Source of the DNA: Roseiarcus sp963749715
GTDB lineage: Bacteria > Pseudomonadota > Alphaproteobacteria > Rhizobiales > Beijerinckiaceae
Reading direction: 5' to 3'
Length of the DNA: 64,000 nucleotides
Assembly: GCA_963749715.1 (NCBI GenBank)
Contig: CAVVNR010000016.1
Location: 18,876-82,875 of the forward strand
This document shows, one piece after another, positions 19,469 to 28,318 of the stretch; within the stretch, counting starts at the first letter, position 1; every line of letters starts with the position of its first letter. Made by a program: the position numbers and the translations under genes. Below the pieces are notes generated by a model. That model had not been told where the DNA came from, searched no databases, and saw nothing but the letters and a program-made list of their open reading frames with translations.

Positions 19469-20725
19469 ATGAATTTTCGCCACTTCGCGTTCGCCGCGGG
19501 ATGTCTCGCCGCGCTGGTCTTCCCGGCCTATGCCGAGACGAACATCACCGTTCTTCACGTCAGCGAAAACCCCGGTCAGAAGGCGGTGTGGGAAAAGGCC
19601 GCGGCCGACTACAACGCCTCGCATAAGGGGGTCAACGTCCAGTTCAAATACCTGGAGAACGAGGCGTTCAAGGCGAAACTGCCGACCATGCTGCAGTCGA
19701 GCAACTCGCGCCCCGAGTTGTTCTACAGCTGGGCCGGCGGCGTCATGCAGGCGCAGAACAAGGCCGGCTTCCTCAAGGACCTGAGCGCCGACGTCGGCGC
19801 TGTCCAGGCGACAATGGTCCCGGCCGCGGTCGACGCCTTCAAGGTGGACGGCAAGACCGTAGGCGTACCGTTCGAAATGGGCCTGGTCGCCTTCTATTAT
19901 AACAAGAAGCTGTTCGAGAAGGCAGGTGTGAAGGCAGAGGACATCAAGACCTGGGACGACTTTCTCGGCGCGGTGAAGAAGATAAAGGCGGCCGGAATCA
20001 CCCCGATCGTGGTCGGAGCGGGCGAGAAGTGGCCAATGCACTTCTACTATTCTTACCTCGTGATGCGCATTGGCGGCGAGAACGCGCTGGCCGACGCGAA
20101 AGCCGGAAAGAACGGCGGCTTCAAGAACGCAACCTTCGTCGAGGCTGGCAAGCGCCTGCGCGAACTCGGCGCGCTCGAACCGTTCCAGCCCGGCTATCTC
20201 TCGACCAAGCACACCGAGTCGGCCGGCATGTTCGGCGACGGCAAGGCGGCGATAGACCTGATGGGTCAATGGCTTCTCGGGATGCAGGCGCCAAACTCCA
20301 CGAGCGGTAAAGGTCTGTCGGAAGACGACATCGGCATCCTGACCTTCCCGGTGGTGCCCGGCGGCAAGGGCAGGGCGACCGATACGCTCGGCGGAATCAA
20401 CGGCTGGCTCGTGACGAAGACCGCGCCGCCCGAGGCCGTCGACTTCCTCAAATTCTTCAGTCAGGAGAAATACGCTCACGAGGCCGCGGCGACCGGCGCC
20501 TATATCCCCGTCGTCAAAGGCACGGAGCAGGCGATCACCAATCCGCTGTTCCGGCGCCTAGCCGATCTGCTCGCTACGACGACCTACCATCAGAACTACT
20601 TCGACCAGGACCTCGGCCCGGCCGTCGGTCGGGTCATCAACGACGTCTCTGTGGCGGTCGTGGCCGGTGAGAAGACGCCCGAGGAAGCGGCGGCGGCAAT
20701 TCAGGAAGCGGCCGAGCAGCAGTAG
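19469..20725 (+). CDS. CUT1 ABC importer binding protein (xylo-oligosaccharide candidate)
   Basis: A 418-residue family 1 extracellular solute-binding protein. The signal peptide ends FPAYA before ETNITVLHVSENPGQ. Motifs include YSWAGGVMQAQNKAGFLKDL, VPFEMGLVAFYYNKKLFEKAG and GKAAIDLMGQWLLGMQ. It captures an oligosaccharide for the two permeases that follow. The ATG at 19469 has GGAGG 6 bases upstream. Xylo-oligosaccharides are the likely ligand by context (GH10, GH43, ROK), not from the protein itself. Confidence 0.9.
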   Translation: MNFRHFAFAAGCLAALVFPAYAETNITVLHVSENPGQKAVWEKAAADYNASHKGVNVQFKYLENEAFKAKLPTMLQSSNSRPELFYSWAGGVMQAQNKAGFLKDLSADVGAVQATMVPAAVDAFKVDGKTVGVPFEMGLVAFYYNKKLFEKAGVKAEDIKTWDDFLGAVKKIKAAGITPIVVGAGEKWPMHFYYSYLVMRIGGENALADAKAGKNGGFKNATFVEAGKRLRELGALEPFQPGYLSTKHTESAGMFGDGKAAIDLMGQWLLGMQAPNSTSGKGLSEDDIGILTFPVVPGGKGRATDTLGGINGWLVTKTAPPEAVDFLKFFSQEKYAHEAAATGAYIPVVKGTEQAITNPLFRRLADLLATTTYHQNYFDQDLGPAVGRVINDVSVAVVAGEKTPEEAAAAIQEAAEQQ

Positions 20726-20851
20726 TCTGCGGCTCGCATCCCCTCCTCCGGCCCCGCCGCACCTCGAGGCGGGGCCGGCTTTCCCCGGAGTAACGGAAGG
20801 CCCGGCTCCTTGTCGGCGATCCAGACAAACTATGTCGAGCCCGCCCGGCGC

Positions 20852-21715
20852 ATGTCCGCTAACGGATGGGCGACCGTCGTCATCTTTCTGCCGCCGGCGC
20901 TTCTCCTCTTCACCGTGTTCGTCGCGTTGCCGATCGCGGAGGCGGCGTACTACGGCTTCTTCAATTGGGACGGATACGGCCGGCCAGAGAAATTCATCGG
21001 GCTGAAGAACTACGGCTATCTGATCGGTAACGCGACCTTCAACCGCTCGCTCATCAACAACGGCCTCGTCATAGCCGTTTCGCTCATCGTCCAGCAGCCG
21101 CTTGCGCTCGCGGTGGCGCTCATGGTCGCCGGGCGGATCACCGGAGCGGTGTGGTTCCGGATGATTTTCTTCCTGCCCTATATCCTCGCCGACGTGGCCG
21201 CCGGCCTGATCTGGCATTTCATGTTCGACGGCAGCTACGGATTGACGAGCGTGATCACCGGCGCGCTCGGCCTTGGGCCCTACTATCTCCTCGCCGACAA
21301 GACCTGGGCGTTCAGCGCGGTTCTGATCGTCATCCTGTGGAAATATTTTGGCTTCTACACCATGCTCTACGTCGCCGGCCTGCAGGGGATCGACAGGTCG
21401 CTTCTCGAGGCGGCCGAGATGGACGGAGCCAGCGCCTTCCAGCGTTTCCGGTACATTACCCTCCCGCTGCTCGGGCCAATGATCCGGCTGTCGATCTTCT
21501 TCGCGGTCATTGGTTCGCTCAAGCTATTCGACTTCATCGTGCCTTTGACGGGTGGCGGCCCTTTCGAGACCACCAACACGATGGTCTCCTACCTTTATTA
21601 TTTCGGCATCACGCGGATGCGCTTCGGATACAGTTCGGCCGTCGGCATCGTGCTGTTCATCATCTGCGTCGCCTTCGCCTTCGGCTATCGACGTTTCGTC
21701 ATGCGCGATGACTGA
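20852..21715 (+). CDS. CUT1 ABC importer permease 1 (MalF type)
   Basis: Inner-membrane permease with six helices, about 287 residues from ATG 20852. An in-frame TTG at 20810 would add 14 residues and is a real alternative. The EAA loop that docks the ATPase reads LLEAAEMDGASAFQRFRYI, followed by TLPLLGPMI. The late segment FIVPLTGGGPFETTNTM is typical of MalF/UgpA proteins. It ends 8 bases inside the next permease gene. No ATPase gene accompanies the pair, so a shared MsmX/MsiK-like ATPase elsewhere is needed. Confidence 0.9.
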   Translation: MSANGWATVVIFLPPALLLFTVFVALPIAEAAYYGFFNWDGYGRPEKFIGLKNYGYLIGNATFNRSLINNGLVIAVSLIVQQPLALAVALMVAGRITGAVWFRMIFFLPYILADVAAGLIWHFMFDGSYGLTSVITGALGLGPYYLLADKTWAFSAVLIVILWKYFGFYTMLYVAGLQGIDRSLLEAAEMDGASAFQRFRYITLPLLGPMIRLSIFFAVIGSLKLFDFIVPLTGGGPFETTNTMVSYLYYFGITRMRFGYSSAVGIVLFIICVAFAFGYRRFVMRDD

Positions 21716-22598
21716 AACCTCGATCGCAATGCACGACGCCGCGGCTGCGGCGACCCATGAACCATCGGGCCGCCGTCCTGGCGCCCTGGCGGGGATCGCA
21801 ATCTTCGCCGTGCTGGTGGTTCTCGCGGGCGTTGTCCTTGTTCCGATTCTCGCGACGGCGCTGAACGGCTTCAAGGAGCTCGGCGACCTGCAGTCGCGCC
21901 CGTTTTCCCTTCCCCGCGTCTGGGTGTGGAAGAACTATTGGGATATCCTGACCGGCGTCCGCTACTGGCAGGTGCTCGGCAATTCGCTGCTGATCTCGGT
22001 CCTGACCGTCTTCCTGACTCTCGCCTTGTCGTCGATGGCGGCTTTCACCTTCGCGCATCTGCGCTTTTTCGGCGACCGCTTTCTCCTCAGCTACGTTCAG
22101 CTCGGACTGATGTTTCCGCTGGCGACGGCCATTCCGCCGATTTTCATCAGAGTCCGCGATCTCGGACTTCTGGATTCCTACTGGGGCGTGGTGCTGCCCC
22201 AGGTCGCCTTTTCGCTCGCCATGGCCGTTCTCCTGCTGCGCAACGCGTTCAAGCAATTGCCGGGCGAGCTCCTCGACGCCGCTCTCATGGACGGGTGCGG
22301 CTACTTCCGCTACTTTTTCTATATCACCCTACCTCTCTCCGGGCCGATCCTGTCGACGGTCGCGGTCATCTCCTTCGTCGACGCCTGGAACGCCTTCCTG
22401 CTGCCGCTCATCATTTTCAACTCCGAGTCGCGCTACCCCTGGACGCTCGGACTGATGGCCTATCAGGGCCAGTATTCGACCCAATGGCAACTGGTGCTCG
22501 CCTTCATCACCCTCACCATCCTGCCGGCGATCCTAATGTTCCTAATAGCGCAGCGCTACATCGTCGCCGGGCTGACCGCTGGCGCAGTCAAGGCGTGA
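21708..22598 (+). CDS. CUT1 ABC importer permease 2 (MalG type)
   Basis: A 296-residue permease with six helices. The EAA loop LLDAALMDGCGYFRYFFYI is clear, as is AWNAFLLPLIIFNSES. The ATG at 21708 overlaps the stop of permease 1 by 8 bases, so the two are translationally coupled. Its 3' end overlaps the GH10 gene on the opposite strand by 11 bases. It completes the membrane channel of the putative xylo-oligosaccharide importer. Confidence 0.9.
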   Translation: MTETSIAMHDAAAAATHEPSGRRPGALAGIAIFAVLVVLAGVVLVPILATALNGFKELGDLQSRPFSLPRVWVWKNYWDILTGVRYWQVLGNSLLISVLTVFLTLALSSMAAFTFAHLRFFGDRFLLSYVQLGLMFPLATAIPPIFIRVRDLGLLDSYWGVVLPQVAFSLAMAVLLLRNAFKQLPGELLDAALMDGCGYFRYFFYITLPLSGPILSTVAVISFVDAWNAFLLPLIIFNSESRYPWTLGLMAYQGQYSTQWQLVLAFITLTILPAILMFLIAQRYIVAGLTAGAVKA

Positions 22599-23625
22599 GA
22601 GGCTCATTCCATGCCCTGATCATGGCCGCGACCGCGGGTTTCGGCCGGTAGTTCTCATCGAACGGCAGCGCCGCGCCGTACCCGGAAAAGAACGACGGGA
22701 TCCAGGACCGGTCGTCGGTCATCCCCCAGGTCGTGACGCCGACGCAGCGCGGGGTCGCGCGGCACGCTTCGACGACCGACGCGTAGTCGTCGGCTTGCGC
22801 CGCGAGCGACTTGTCATCGGCAGGCAGGCGGATGCGAAGGTCGAGCTCGGTCACCGCCACGTCGACGCCGAGCGAGGCGAACTCGGCCATTACCGCCTTG
22901 AGGTCCGCCGGCGCCGCGCCGACGACGAAATGCGACTGCAGGCCGACGCCGTCGATCGGGACGCCGTCGCGCTTGAGCGAGGCGACGAGATCGTAGAGCG
23001 CCCGCATCTTCGTGCCATCGGTCTCGACGTTGTAGTCGTTGATGTAGAGCTTGGCGTCGGGGTCGGCGGCGCGGGCCGCCCGGAGCGCGATCGGGACATA
23101 GTCCGGACCCATCGCCTCGTACCAGATCGACTTGCGCCATTGGCCGTCGTCGGCGAACGGCTCGTTGACGACGTCCCACGCGTAGATCGCGCCGCGATAG
23201 CGGCCGGCCTCGGCCGCGATATGAGCGACCATCAGGTTTCTCAGCTCGTCGGGCGAAAACCCGCCGTTGATCAGCCACAGCGGCAATTGCGAATGCCAGA
23301 CCAGCGTGTGGCCTCGAACCTTCTGACCATGCGCCTTGGCGAAGGCGACCAGGGCGTCCGCGCGCTGCCAAGTAAACTCCCCGCGCAGTCCCTCGACCGA
23401 CTCCCATTTCATCGCGTTCTCGGGCGTCACGGAGGTCAGTTGCGCCGCCGCGAGGTCGCGATACGGCCGTTCGTCGAGGGCGCCGGGGTCGAGCGCCGCG
23501 CCGAAATAACGCCCGCTCGACGCTGCGGCCGAGCCAAGCGTGACTTCGCCCGCCCCGGCCTCCGCCGCGGCGGCCCAGGTCAGCGCCAGCACGGCCGCGG
23601 CGGCGCTTGTTCTCATCGGCGTCAT
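22588..23625 (-). CDS. xynA: Secreted GH10 endo-1,4-beta-xylanase
   Basis: A 345-residue family 10 xylanase that cleaves internal bonds of xylan with retention. The acid/base Glu155 is in WDVVNEP and the nucleophile Glu260 is in VAVTELDLR. VTPENAMKWESVEG and RGHTLVWHSQLPLWL are further GH10 signatures. A signal peptide (about residues 1-23, ending AAAEA) sends it to the periplasm or outside. No carbohydrate-binding module is present. It converges with the importer operon with a short tail overlap and gives the locus its first enzyme; the products would be imported and finished by GH43. Confidence 0.95.
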   Translation of the reverse strand: MTPMRTSAAAAVLALTWAAAAEAGAGEVTLGSAAASSGRYFGAALDPGALDERPYRDLAAAQLTSVTPENAMKWESVEGLRGEFTWQRADALVAFAKAHGQKVRGHTLVWHSQLPLWLINGGFSPDELRNLMVAHIAAEAGRYRGAIYAWDVVNEPFADDGQWRKSIWYEAMGPDYVPIALRAARAADPDAKLYINDYNVETDGTKMRALYDLVASLKRDGVPIDGVGLQSHFVVGAAPADLKAVMAEFASLGVDVAVTELDLRIRLPADDKSLAAQADDYASVVEACRATPRCVGVTTWGMTDDRSWIPSFFSGYGAALPFDENYRPKPAVAAMIRAWNEPLTP

Positions 23626-23784
23626 TGGCGACGGTCTCCCGCGGGGTCGAGGGGCCGGCCCGCAGTTTGAAAGCCCGTATCACAGGTTTCTGATTTTCGC
23701 AAATATTCGGGGCGCTTATCGCGTTAGCTATTGGCGGTGAGGGATTCGGAGCATGGCGGAATTCGCAGACGGCTCTCATGGCGT

Positions 23785-23956
23785 CTTGGCCGGGCTTGTC
23801 CCGGCCATCCACGCCGTTCCGCGAATTGAACGTTCGCGAGCGAGCAGCAAGAGCGAAAAGCTTTGCAACTGTCTGCCTTTACGATCGGTTGCGTCGATAC
23901 GGGAGACGTCTTTGCAGCGGCGCGGCGTGGATGGCCGAGACAAGCCCGGCCACGAC
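23785..23956. repeat. Inverted pair of small repeats in a gene-free stretch
   Basis: A repeat containing TTGGCCGGGCTTGTCCCGGC (from 23786) recurs in inverted orientation as CAAGCCCGGCCACGAC (ending 23956), about 110 bases apart; both copies include GGCGTGGATGGCC or its complement. It is a common intergenic repeat type of Hyphomicrobiales. The stretch 23626-24068 has no gene that I can support; the many overlapping open frames are low-complexity shadows. Confidence 0.7.
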
Positions 23957-24068
23957 GGCAACTGTTCGAGGCGCAATCGGCAAACCCGCCGACCCACAGC
24001 CAACGCGATAAGAGCCATTTCGCAGGGTTCGATGCGCCGGTCCGGAAGCGCGTCAGAAACGTCTGTGA

Positions 24069-24257
24069 TGGGCCAACCCTGCGGCGGCGATCTGGCATTT
24101 CGCTCGCCACGCCTTTTCTTGTATCCATCCGGTCGATTTGCCGGGGTTCATCGTCGCGCAACTGATTCGTCTCGTCGGCGCGCTGGCTGTGATGGAGCAT
24201 CTGTTGCGCGACGAGGCCAATGCATCCGATTCGCTCAAAGCCGAGGCGCGCTCATGA
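24069..24257 (+). pseudogene. Remnant of an AqpS-like aquaporin (C-terminal half)
   Basis: Reading back from the TGA at 24255, the frame encodes WANPAAAIWHFARHAFSCIH then PVDLPGFIVAQLIRLVGALA. This carries the second NPA box of aquaglyceroporins followed by the last helix (P-G-F-I-x-A-Q-L). A stop at 24066 lies just before it, and the N-terminal half, the first NPA box and the pore helices are missing. The stop overlaps the arsC start (ATGA), the arrangement of rhizobial arsR-aqpS-arsC operons, where AqpS lets arsenite out. I infer a decayed aqpS. Degenerate residues after NPA support decay rather than a simple indel. Confidence 0.6.
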
Positions 24258-24676
24258 CGATCACGATCTACCACAACCCGAATTGCGGGACGTCGCGCAA
24301 CACGCTCGCCATGATCCGTCAGAGCGGCGAGGAGCCGGTCGTGATCGAATATCTGAAGACTCCGCCGACCCGAGCAAAGCTCATGCAGCTGATCGCGGCG
24401 ATGGGCGTTCCCGTCCGCGCGGTGTTGCGCGAGAAAGGCACGCCCTATGCGGAGCTCGGCCTCGGCGATTCGAAATGGTCGGACGGCGAATTGATCGATT
24501 TCATGATGGCGCATCCGATCCTCATCAATCGGCCGATTGTCGTGACGCCGAAGGGCGTGCGGCTCTGCCGCCCGTCCGAGAAAGTGCTCGATCTCCTCCC
24601 CAACCCAAACATCGGCCGGTTTGAGAAGGAGGATGGCGAGGTCGTCGGGGAAAACCGTTCGAAGCGCTCGACCTGA
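24254..24676 (+). CDS. arsC: Arsenate reductase, glutaredoxin-dependent (ArsC family)
   Basis: A 140-residue ArsC/Spx-fold enzyme reducing arsenate to arsenite with glutathione and glutaredoxin. YHNPNCGTSRNTLAMI holds the catalytic Cys11. Basic residues follow in YLKTPPTRAKL and in ILINRPIVVTPKGVRLCRP, which includes the anion-binding Arg. Normal ArsC length is about 140. The ATG overlaps the stop of the aquaporin remnant. No arsR, arsB or acr3 is nearby, so arsenite export must rely on genes elsewhere now that the aquaporin is broken. Confidence 0.92.
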   Translation: MTITIYHNPNCGTSRNTLAMIRQSGEEPVVIEYLKTPPTRAKLMQLIAAMGVPVRAVLREKGTPYAELGLGDSKWSDGELIDFMMAHPILINRPIVVTPKGVRLCRPSEKVLDLLPNPNIGRFEKEDGEVVGENRSKRST

Positions 24677-24868
24677 CGGAGGCTTGGCGGCGCCGCCTCA
24701 AGCCGCGACAAAAAATCTCTTCTCCCGCCCCGCATTGCCGGATAAACATTGGTGGGCTCAGACCGGCTGGCGTCTGGAGCGTTGAGTTAGAAAAGCCGAC
24801 GTCCTTGGGGCGCGCGAAAAAAGGGCGCGCAGCTCATGGGGGGTCGCGTCAAACCGGGAGGAAAGCAA

Positions 24869-25942
24869 ATGAAGAATGCTCTGCGTCTAGGCGTGTTCGT
24901 GTCGCTCAGCTGCCTTTGGGGCTCGGGCGCCATGGCTCAAACGGGCGCCATCAACAAAGCCGTCGGCGGCTATTCGTTTGAAGATGCAGCCAAGGAAGCT
25001 GCAACAACGAAGAAGGACGGCAAACCGCTCACTTTCGCGATCATCACCCATACCGCGGGCAACGGCTTCTTCGATCCCGTCTATGTCGGGGCGCAGGTCG
25101 CGGCCAACGCCTTCGGGATCAATCTGATCCGGCTTGGGTCGGAGTCGGCGGTCGACGATATTCCGCGCGAAATCCAGATCCTCAATCAGATCGTCAACGA
25201 CCCGACGATCAACGGCGTGATCATGACGACGCCGCAGGTCGGGGCCTATAACGATATCGTCAAGAAGCTCGAGGACCGGGGCGTCGTCGTCGCCACCACC
25301 AATTCGTTCGACGGCACGCTGCTCGATCGCAGCAACATCAGCCACACCGGCCAGGACGCGAGCGCGGCCGCGATCGGCGGCGAAGCGATCGTCAAGTGCC
25401 TGGTGAAAAACAATATCAAGAGCGGCTCGATCCTGTTCCCGAATACCGTGCCGGTCGGCAATATCGAGGTGAACAACCGGGTCACAGCCGCCTTCCAGGC
25501 GACGCTGAAGGCGCTCAAGGCGAACAACATGCTGGCGAACTTCAAGGTCGACGCAGGCCCCAACAACATCGGCGTCGATGTCGGAACCGACATCACGGCG
25601 GGCCCGATCGTGCAATTGATCGAGAGCCGGAAGGATGTGGTCGGCCTGTTCGGTCCGAACGGCGGCGTGACGCCGGCGATCGGCGACGCCATTTCGCAAC
25701 TCAAGCTGAACGGCAAGGTTTGCGCCTATGGCTTCGATCTCGGCCCCAAGCAACTCGAGCAGATCAAGAGCGGCGCCCTGATGGGTTCGCTTGGCCAGCA
25801 GCCGTTCCTGCAGGGCTTCTATCCGGTGATGCAGCTCTATCTGCAGATCGACCGCAACATCGCCGCCGCCAACCTTGACACGCGGGCGCAGCTCGTCACC
25901 AAGGACAATGTCGAGAAGGTCGGCAAGCGCTTCGAAAACTGA
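24869..25942 (+). CDS. CUT2 ABC importer binding protein
   Basis: A 357-residue type 1 periplasmic binding protein with a signal peptide ending SGAMA before QTGAIN. Conserved segments are ITHTAGNGFFDPVYVGAQVA, ILNQIVNDPTINGVIMTTPQ and GKVCAYGFDLGPKQLEQIK. Only one internal Cys pair is seen. GGGAGG precedes the ATG at 24869. It is the first gene of an importer with the fused permease and an ATPase downstream. The ligand is probably a monosaccharide; the family is the simple-sugar type. Confidence 0.9.
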   Translation: MKNALRLGVFVSLSCLWGSGAMAQTGAINKAVGGYSFEDAAKEAATTKKDGKPLTFAIITHTAGNGFFDPVYVGAQVAANAFGINLIRLGSESAVDDIPREIQILNQIVNDPTINGVIMTTPQVGAYNDIVKKLEDRGVVVATTNSFDGTLLDRSNISHTGQDASAAAIGGEAIVKCLVKNNIKSGSILFPNTVPVGNIEVNNRVTAAFQATLKALKANNMLANFKVDAGPNNIGVDVGTDITAGPIVQLIESRKDVVGLFGPNGGVTPAIGDAISQLKLNGKVCAYGFDLGPKQLEQIKSGALMGSLGQQPFLQGFYPVMQLYLQIDRNIAAANLDTRAQLVTKDNVEKVGKRFEN

Positions 25943-26026
25943 AAGAGCGCACTTGATCCGGGATGCGCGTGGCTCCTTGAGGCGTCTTGCGCATCCCCAA
26001 CCGCGATGGATTGAGCGGCCCACGCC

Positions 26027-28318
26027 ATGAGCGCCACACCAGCGGTCACGCGCCCGATCGAGAGCGGACGCGGCTCGTCGCTCCTGTTCGGCGGATGGGA
26101 GGTCGGCCTGCTGGTAATCATGGCCGCGCTCTATCTTGGCGGCCTCTACCTCAACCCCGCATTCTTCGGCTCGACGTCCGCGCTGTTCTCGGTGCTGCGC
26201 GACGCATCGCGCTATGGCGTCATGGCCGTCGGCATGACATTCGTTCTTGTCAACAGGGAGCTCGACCTTTCCGTTGGCTCGACGTTCGGCCTGACCGCGA
26301 CGTTCTTTGGCATGCTGTTCGCGCCGAGCTACTTCGATCTCGACGTCACGACCGCCGTCGTCGCCTGTCTCGCCCTAGGCCTCGTCATCGGCCTGATTAA
26401 CGGCTTTCTCGTCACGGTTCTCGAAGTGCCGGCGTTCATCGCAACCCTGACCACCCTGTTCATCGGCCGCGGCGTCATTCTCGGGCTGACCGGCGGCAAG
26501 AACATCGCGTTCGAACTCAAGGCGGACAAATACCCTACGTTCTTTCGGATCGGCGAGATCAACGCCTTCGGCTTCAATAACCAGATCATCATCTTCGTCA
26601 TCATAGCCGCGATCGGCGCTGTCGCCCTCGCCTATACGTCGTACGGCTGGACAACTTATGCGACGGGCGGAAACGAGCAGGCCGCCCGCTACGCCGGCAT
26701 CAACACCCGCTTTGTCCGAATGCGCTCCTACGTGCTGTCTTCGATGTGCGCAGTCACCGCGGGTTTGATGAATCTCGCGCAAAGCAAGGACGCGGACCCG
26801 GCATTCGGCCTTGGCGCCGAACTGATCGCCATTGCATCGGTGATCGTGGGCGGCGCGGCGATATTCGGCGGCCGCGGCAGGGTGATCGGATCCTGCCTTG
26901 GGGCGATCTTCGTCGGCTTGATCGACAAGGTTCTGCGCGAGGGCGTGCCGGTCACCCGCGTCATTCAGGTCGGCGACGATAAGATCGAGGTCGCCGCGGT
27001 CTCGCAATTGCCGCCCGGTGCTGTGCCGGCCTTTCTCGGCGTCATCCTGATCATCGCGGTGCTGGTCGAACCCTGGCTGGTGCGGCGGCGCATTCTCGCC
27101 CGGGCGTGGGCGCGGCTGCGCGGCCTGCCGGCGCCGATCGTTCCCGATCTTGGCGGCGTCGCCATTTCCGGCGCGCAGACTCGAGGGGCGACGGCGCAGT
27201 CGCGCGGCCTCGGCAAGCGGGGGATTGCCGCGTTCTTCTACCGCCGCGACGCGGCCGCGGTCATGATGATGGTCGCGCTCTGGCTATTCGGCTTCTGGGC
27301 GAGGCCGGATTTCTGGCAAGGCCTCGACAATTCATTCTCGATCCTCCTGGCTTTCTCCGAGATCGCGTTGCTTGCGGTCGGCCTTACTTTCGTGATGGCC
27401 AACGGCGACATCGACCTCTCGGTCGGATCGGTGCTGGCGCTTTCGGGGGCGACCGCGGCCGTCATCATGAAGGACACGAGCCTCGGCCCCCTCGCGGCCG
27501 CCGTCATCGCCGTTGGGGTCGGCGTCCTGGCCGGCGCGATCAACGGCTGGCTGACCGCCTATGTCGGGCTTCCCGCATTCATTGCGACTCTGGGCACGTT
27601 CTACTGGGCGCGCGGCATCGGATCGTCGATCGTGGCGGGCACTCAGCTCAACGGTTTTCCCGAATCCTTCAACCTTATCGGACGCAGCCTGTTCGAATTG
27701 CTCGACGCGCTCGGGATAGCGCCGACCCAGGGATGGCAGCTCGCGCTCGCCAAGGCGGTCAGCGTTCAGACGATCTTCATCATCGCCGTGGCGGCGATCG
27801 CCGGCGTCGCGCTCGCCTATACGACGTTCGGCCAGAAGGTGCTCGCCGTCGGCGGCAACGAGCGCGCGGCGAGCTTCGCGGGCATCAATACGCGCCGGGT
27901 GCGGTTCACCGCATTGTTGATTTCGGGGACCTGCGCCGGATTTGCCGGCGTGATCTACGATGCGTTCTACCGCAGTTTCATCCCGACCGCCGGCCAACTG
28001 CGCGAGCTCGACGCGATTTCGTCGGTCATCATCGGCGGCGGCTCGATCTTTGGCGGTTATGGCACGATGATCGGATCGCTGGCGGGCGCCGGCGTCATCA
28101 CGCTCATTCGCCAATTGCTTTCGCTGCAGATCATTCTTCGGGACGGCAGTTCGTTCGTCCTGCCCCAGCAATGGCAGAACGTGTTCATCGGCTTGATCCT
28201 GATCGTCGCGGTGGTCGGCGACATCTGGCTGCGCCAAAACAATATCCTGGGCAGGTGGTTCGGCAGGGCAAGGGCGGCCGAGGAGGCGCCAGGCGCCATC
28301 GTGGAGCGCAAGGCATGA
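26027..28318 (+). CDS. CUT2 ABC permease: tandem fusion of two permease domains
   Basis: A 763-residue inner-membrane protein containing two complete Rbs/Frc-type permease domains in one chain. Domain 1 spans about residues 20-355 (NRELDLSVGSTFGLTATFFG; IATLTTLFIGRGVILG; YATGGNEQAARYAGI). A basic linker of about 45 residues follows. Domain 2 spans about 400-750 (ANGDIDLSVGSVLALSGATA; IATLGTFYWARG; LAVGGNERAASFAGI). Each would normally be a separate subunit forming a dimer. The reading frame is unbroken through the linker, so the fusion is in the sequence rather than an artefact of a lost stop. It overlaps the ATPase start (ATGA). Confidence 0.9.
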   Translation: MSATPAVTRPIESGRGSSLLFGGWEVGLLVIMAALYLGGLYLNPAFFGSTSALFSVLRDASRYGVMAVGMTFVLVNRELDLSVGSTFGLTATFFGMLFAPSYFDLDVTTAVVACLALGLVIGLINGFLVTVLEVPAFIATLTTLFIGRGVILGLTGGKNIAFELKADKYPTFFRIGEINAFGFNNQIIIFVIIAAIGAVALAYTSYGWTTYATGGNEQAARYAGINTRFVRMRSYVLSSMCAVTAGLMNLAQSKDADPAFGLGAELIAIASVIVGGAAIFGGRGRVIGSCLGAIFVGLIDKVLREGVPVTRVIQVGDDKIEVAAVSQLPPGAVPAFLGVILIIAVLVEPWLVRRRILARAWARLRGLPAPIVPDLGGVAISGAQTRGATAQSRGLGKRGIAAFFYRRDAAAVMMMVALWLFGFWARPDFWQGLDNSFSILLAFSEIALLAVGLTFVMANGDIDLSVGSVLALSGATAAVIMKDTSLGPLAAAVIAVGVGVLAGAINGWLTAYVGLPAFIATLGTFYWARGIGSSIVAGTQLNGFPESFNLIGRSLFELLDALGIAPTQGWQLALAKAVSVQTIFIIAVAAIAGVALAYTTFGQKVLAVGGNERAASFAGINTRRVRFTALLISGTCAGFAGVIYDAFYRSFIPTAGQLRELDAISSVIIGGGSIFGGYGTMIGSLAGAGVITLIRQLLSLQIILRDGSSFVLPQQWQNVFIGLILIVAVVGDIWLRQNNILGRWFGRARAAEEAPGAIVERKA

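Noticed and set aside
24677..24720. Terminator after arsC (GGCTTG...CAAGCC hairpin)
   Set aside because: The stem has bulges and is followed by an A-run rather than a T-run on the coding strand.
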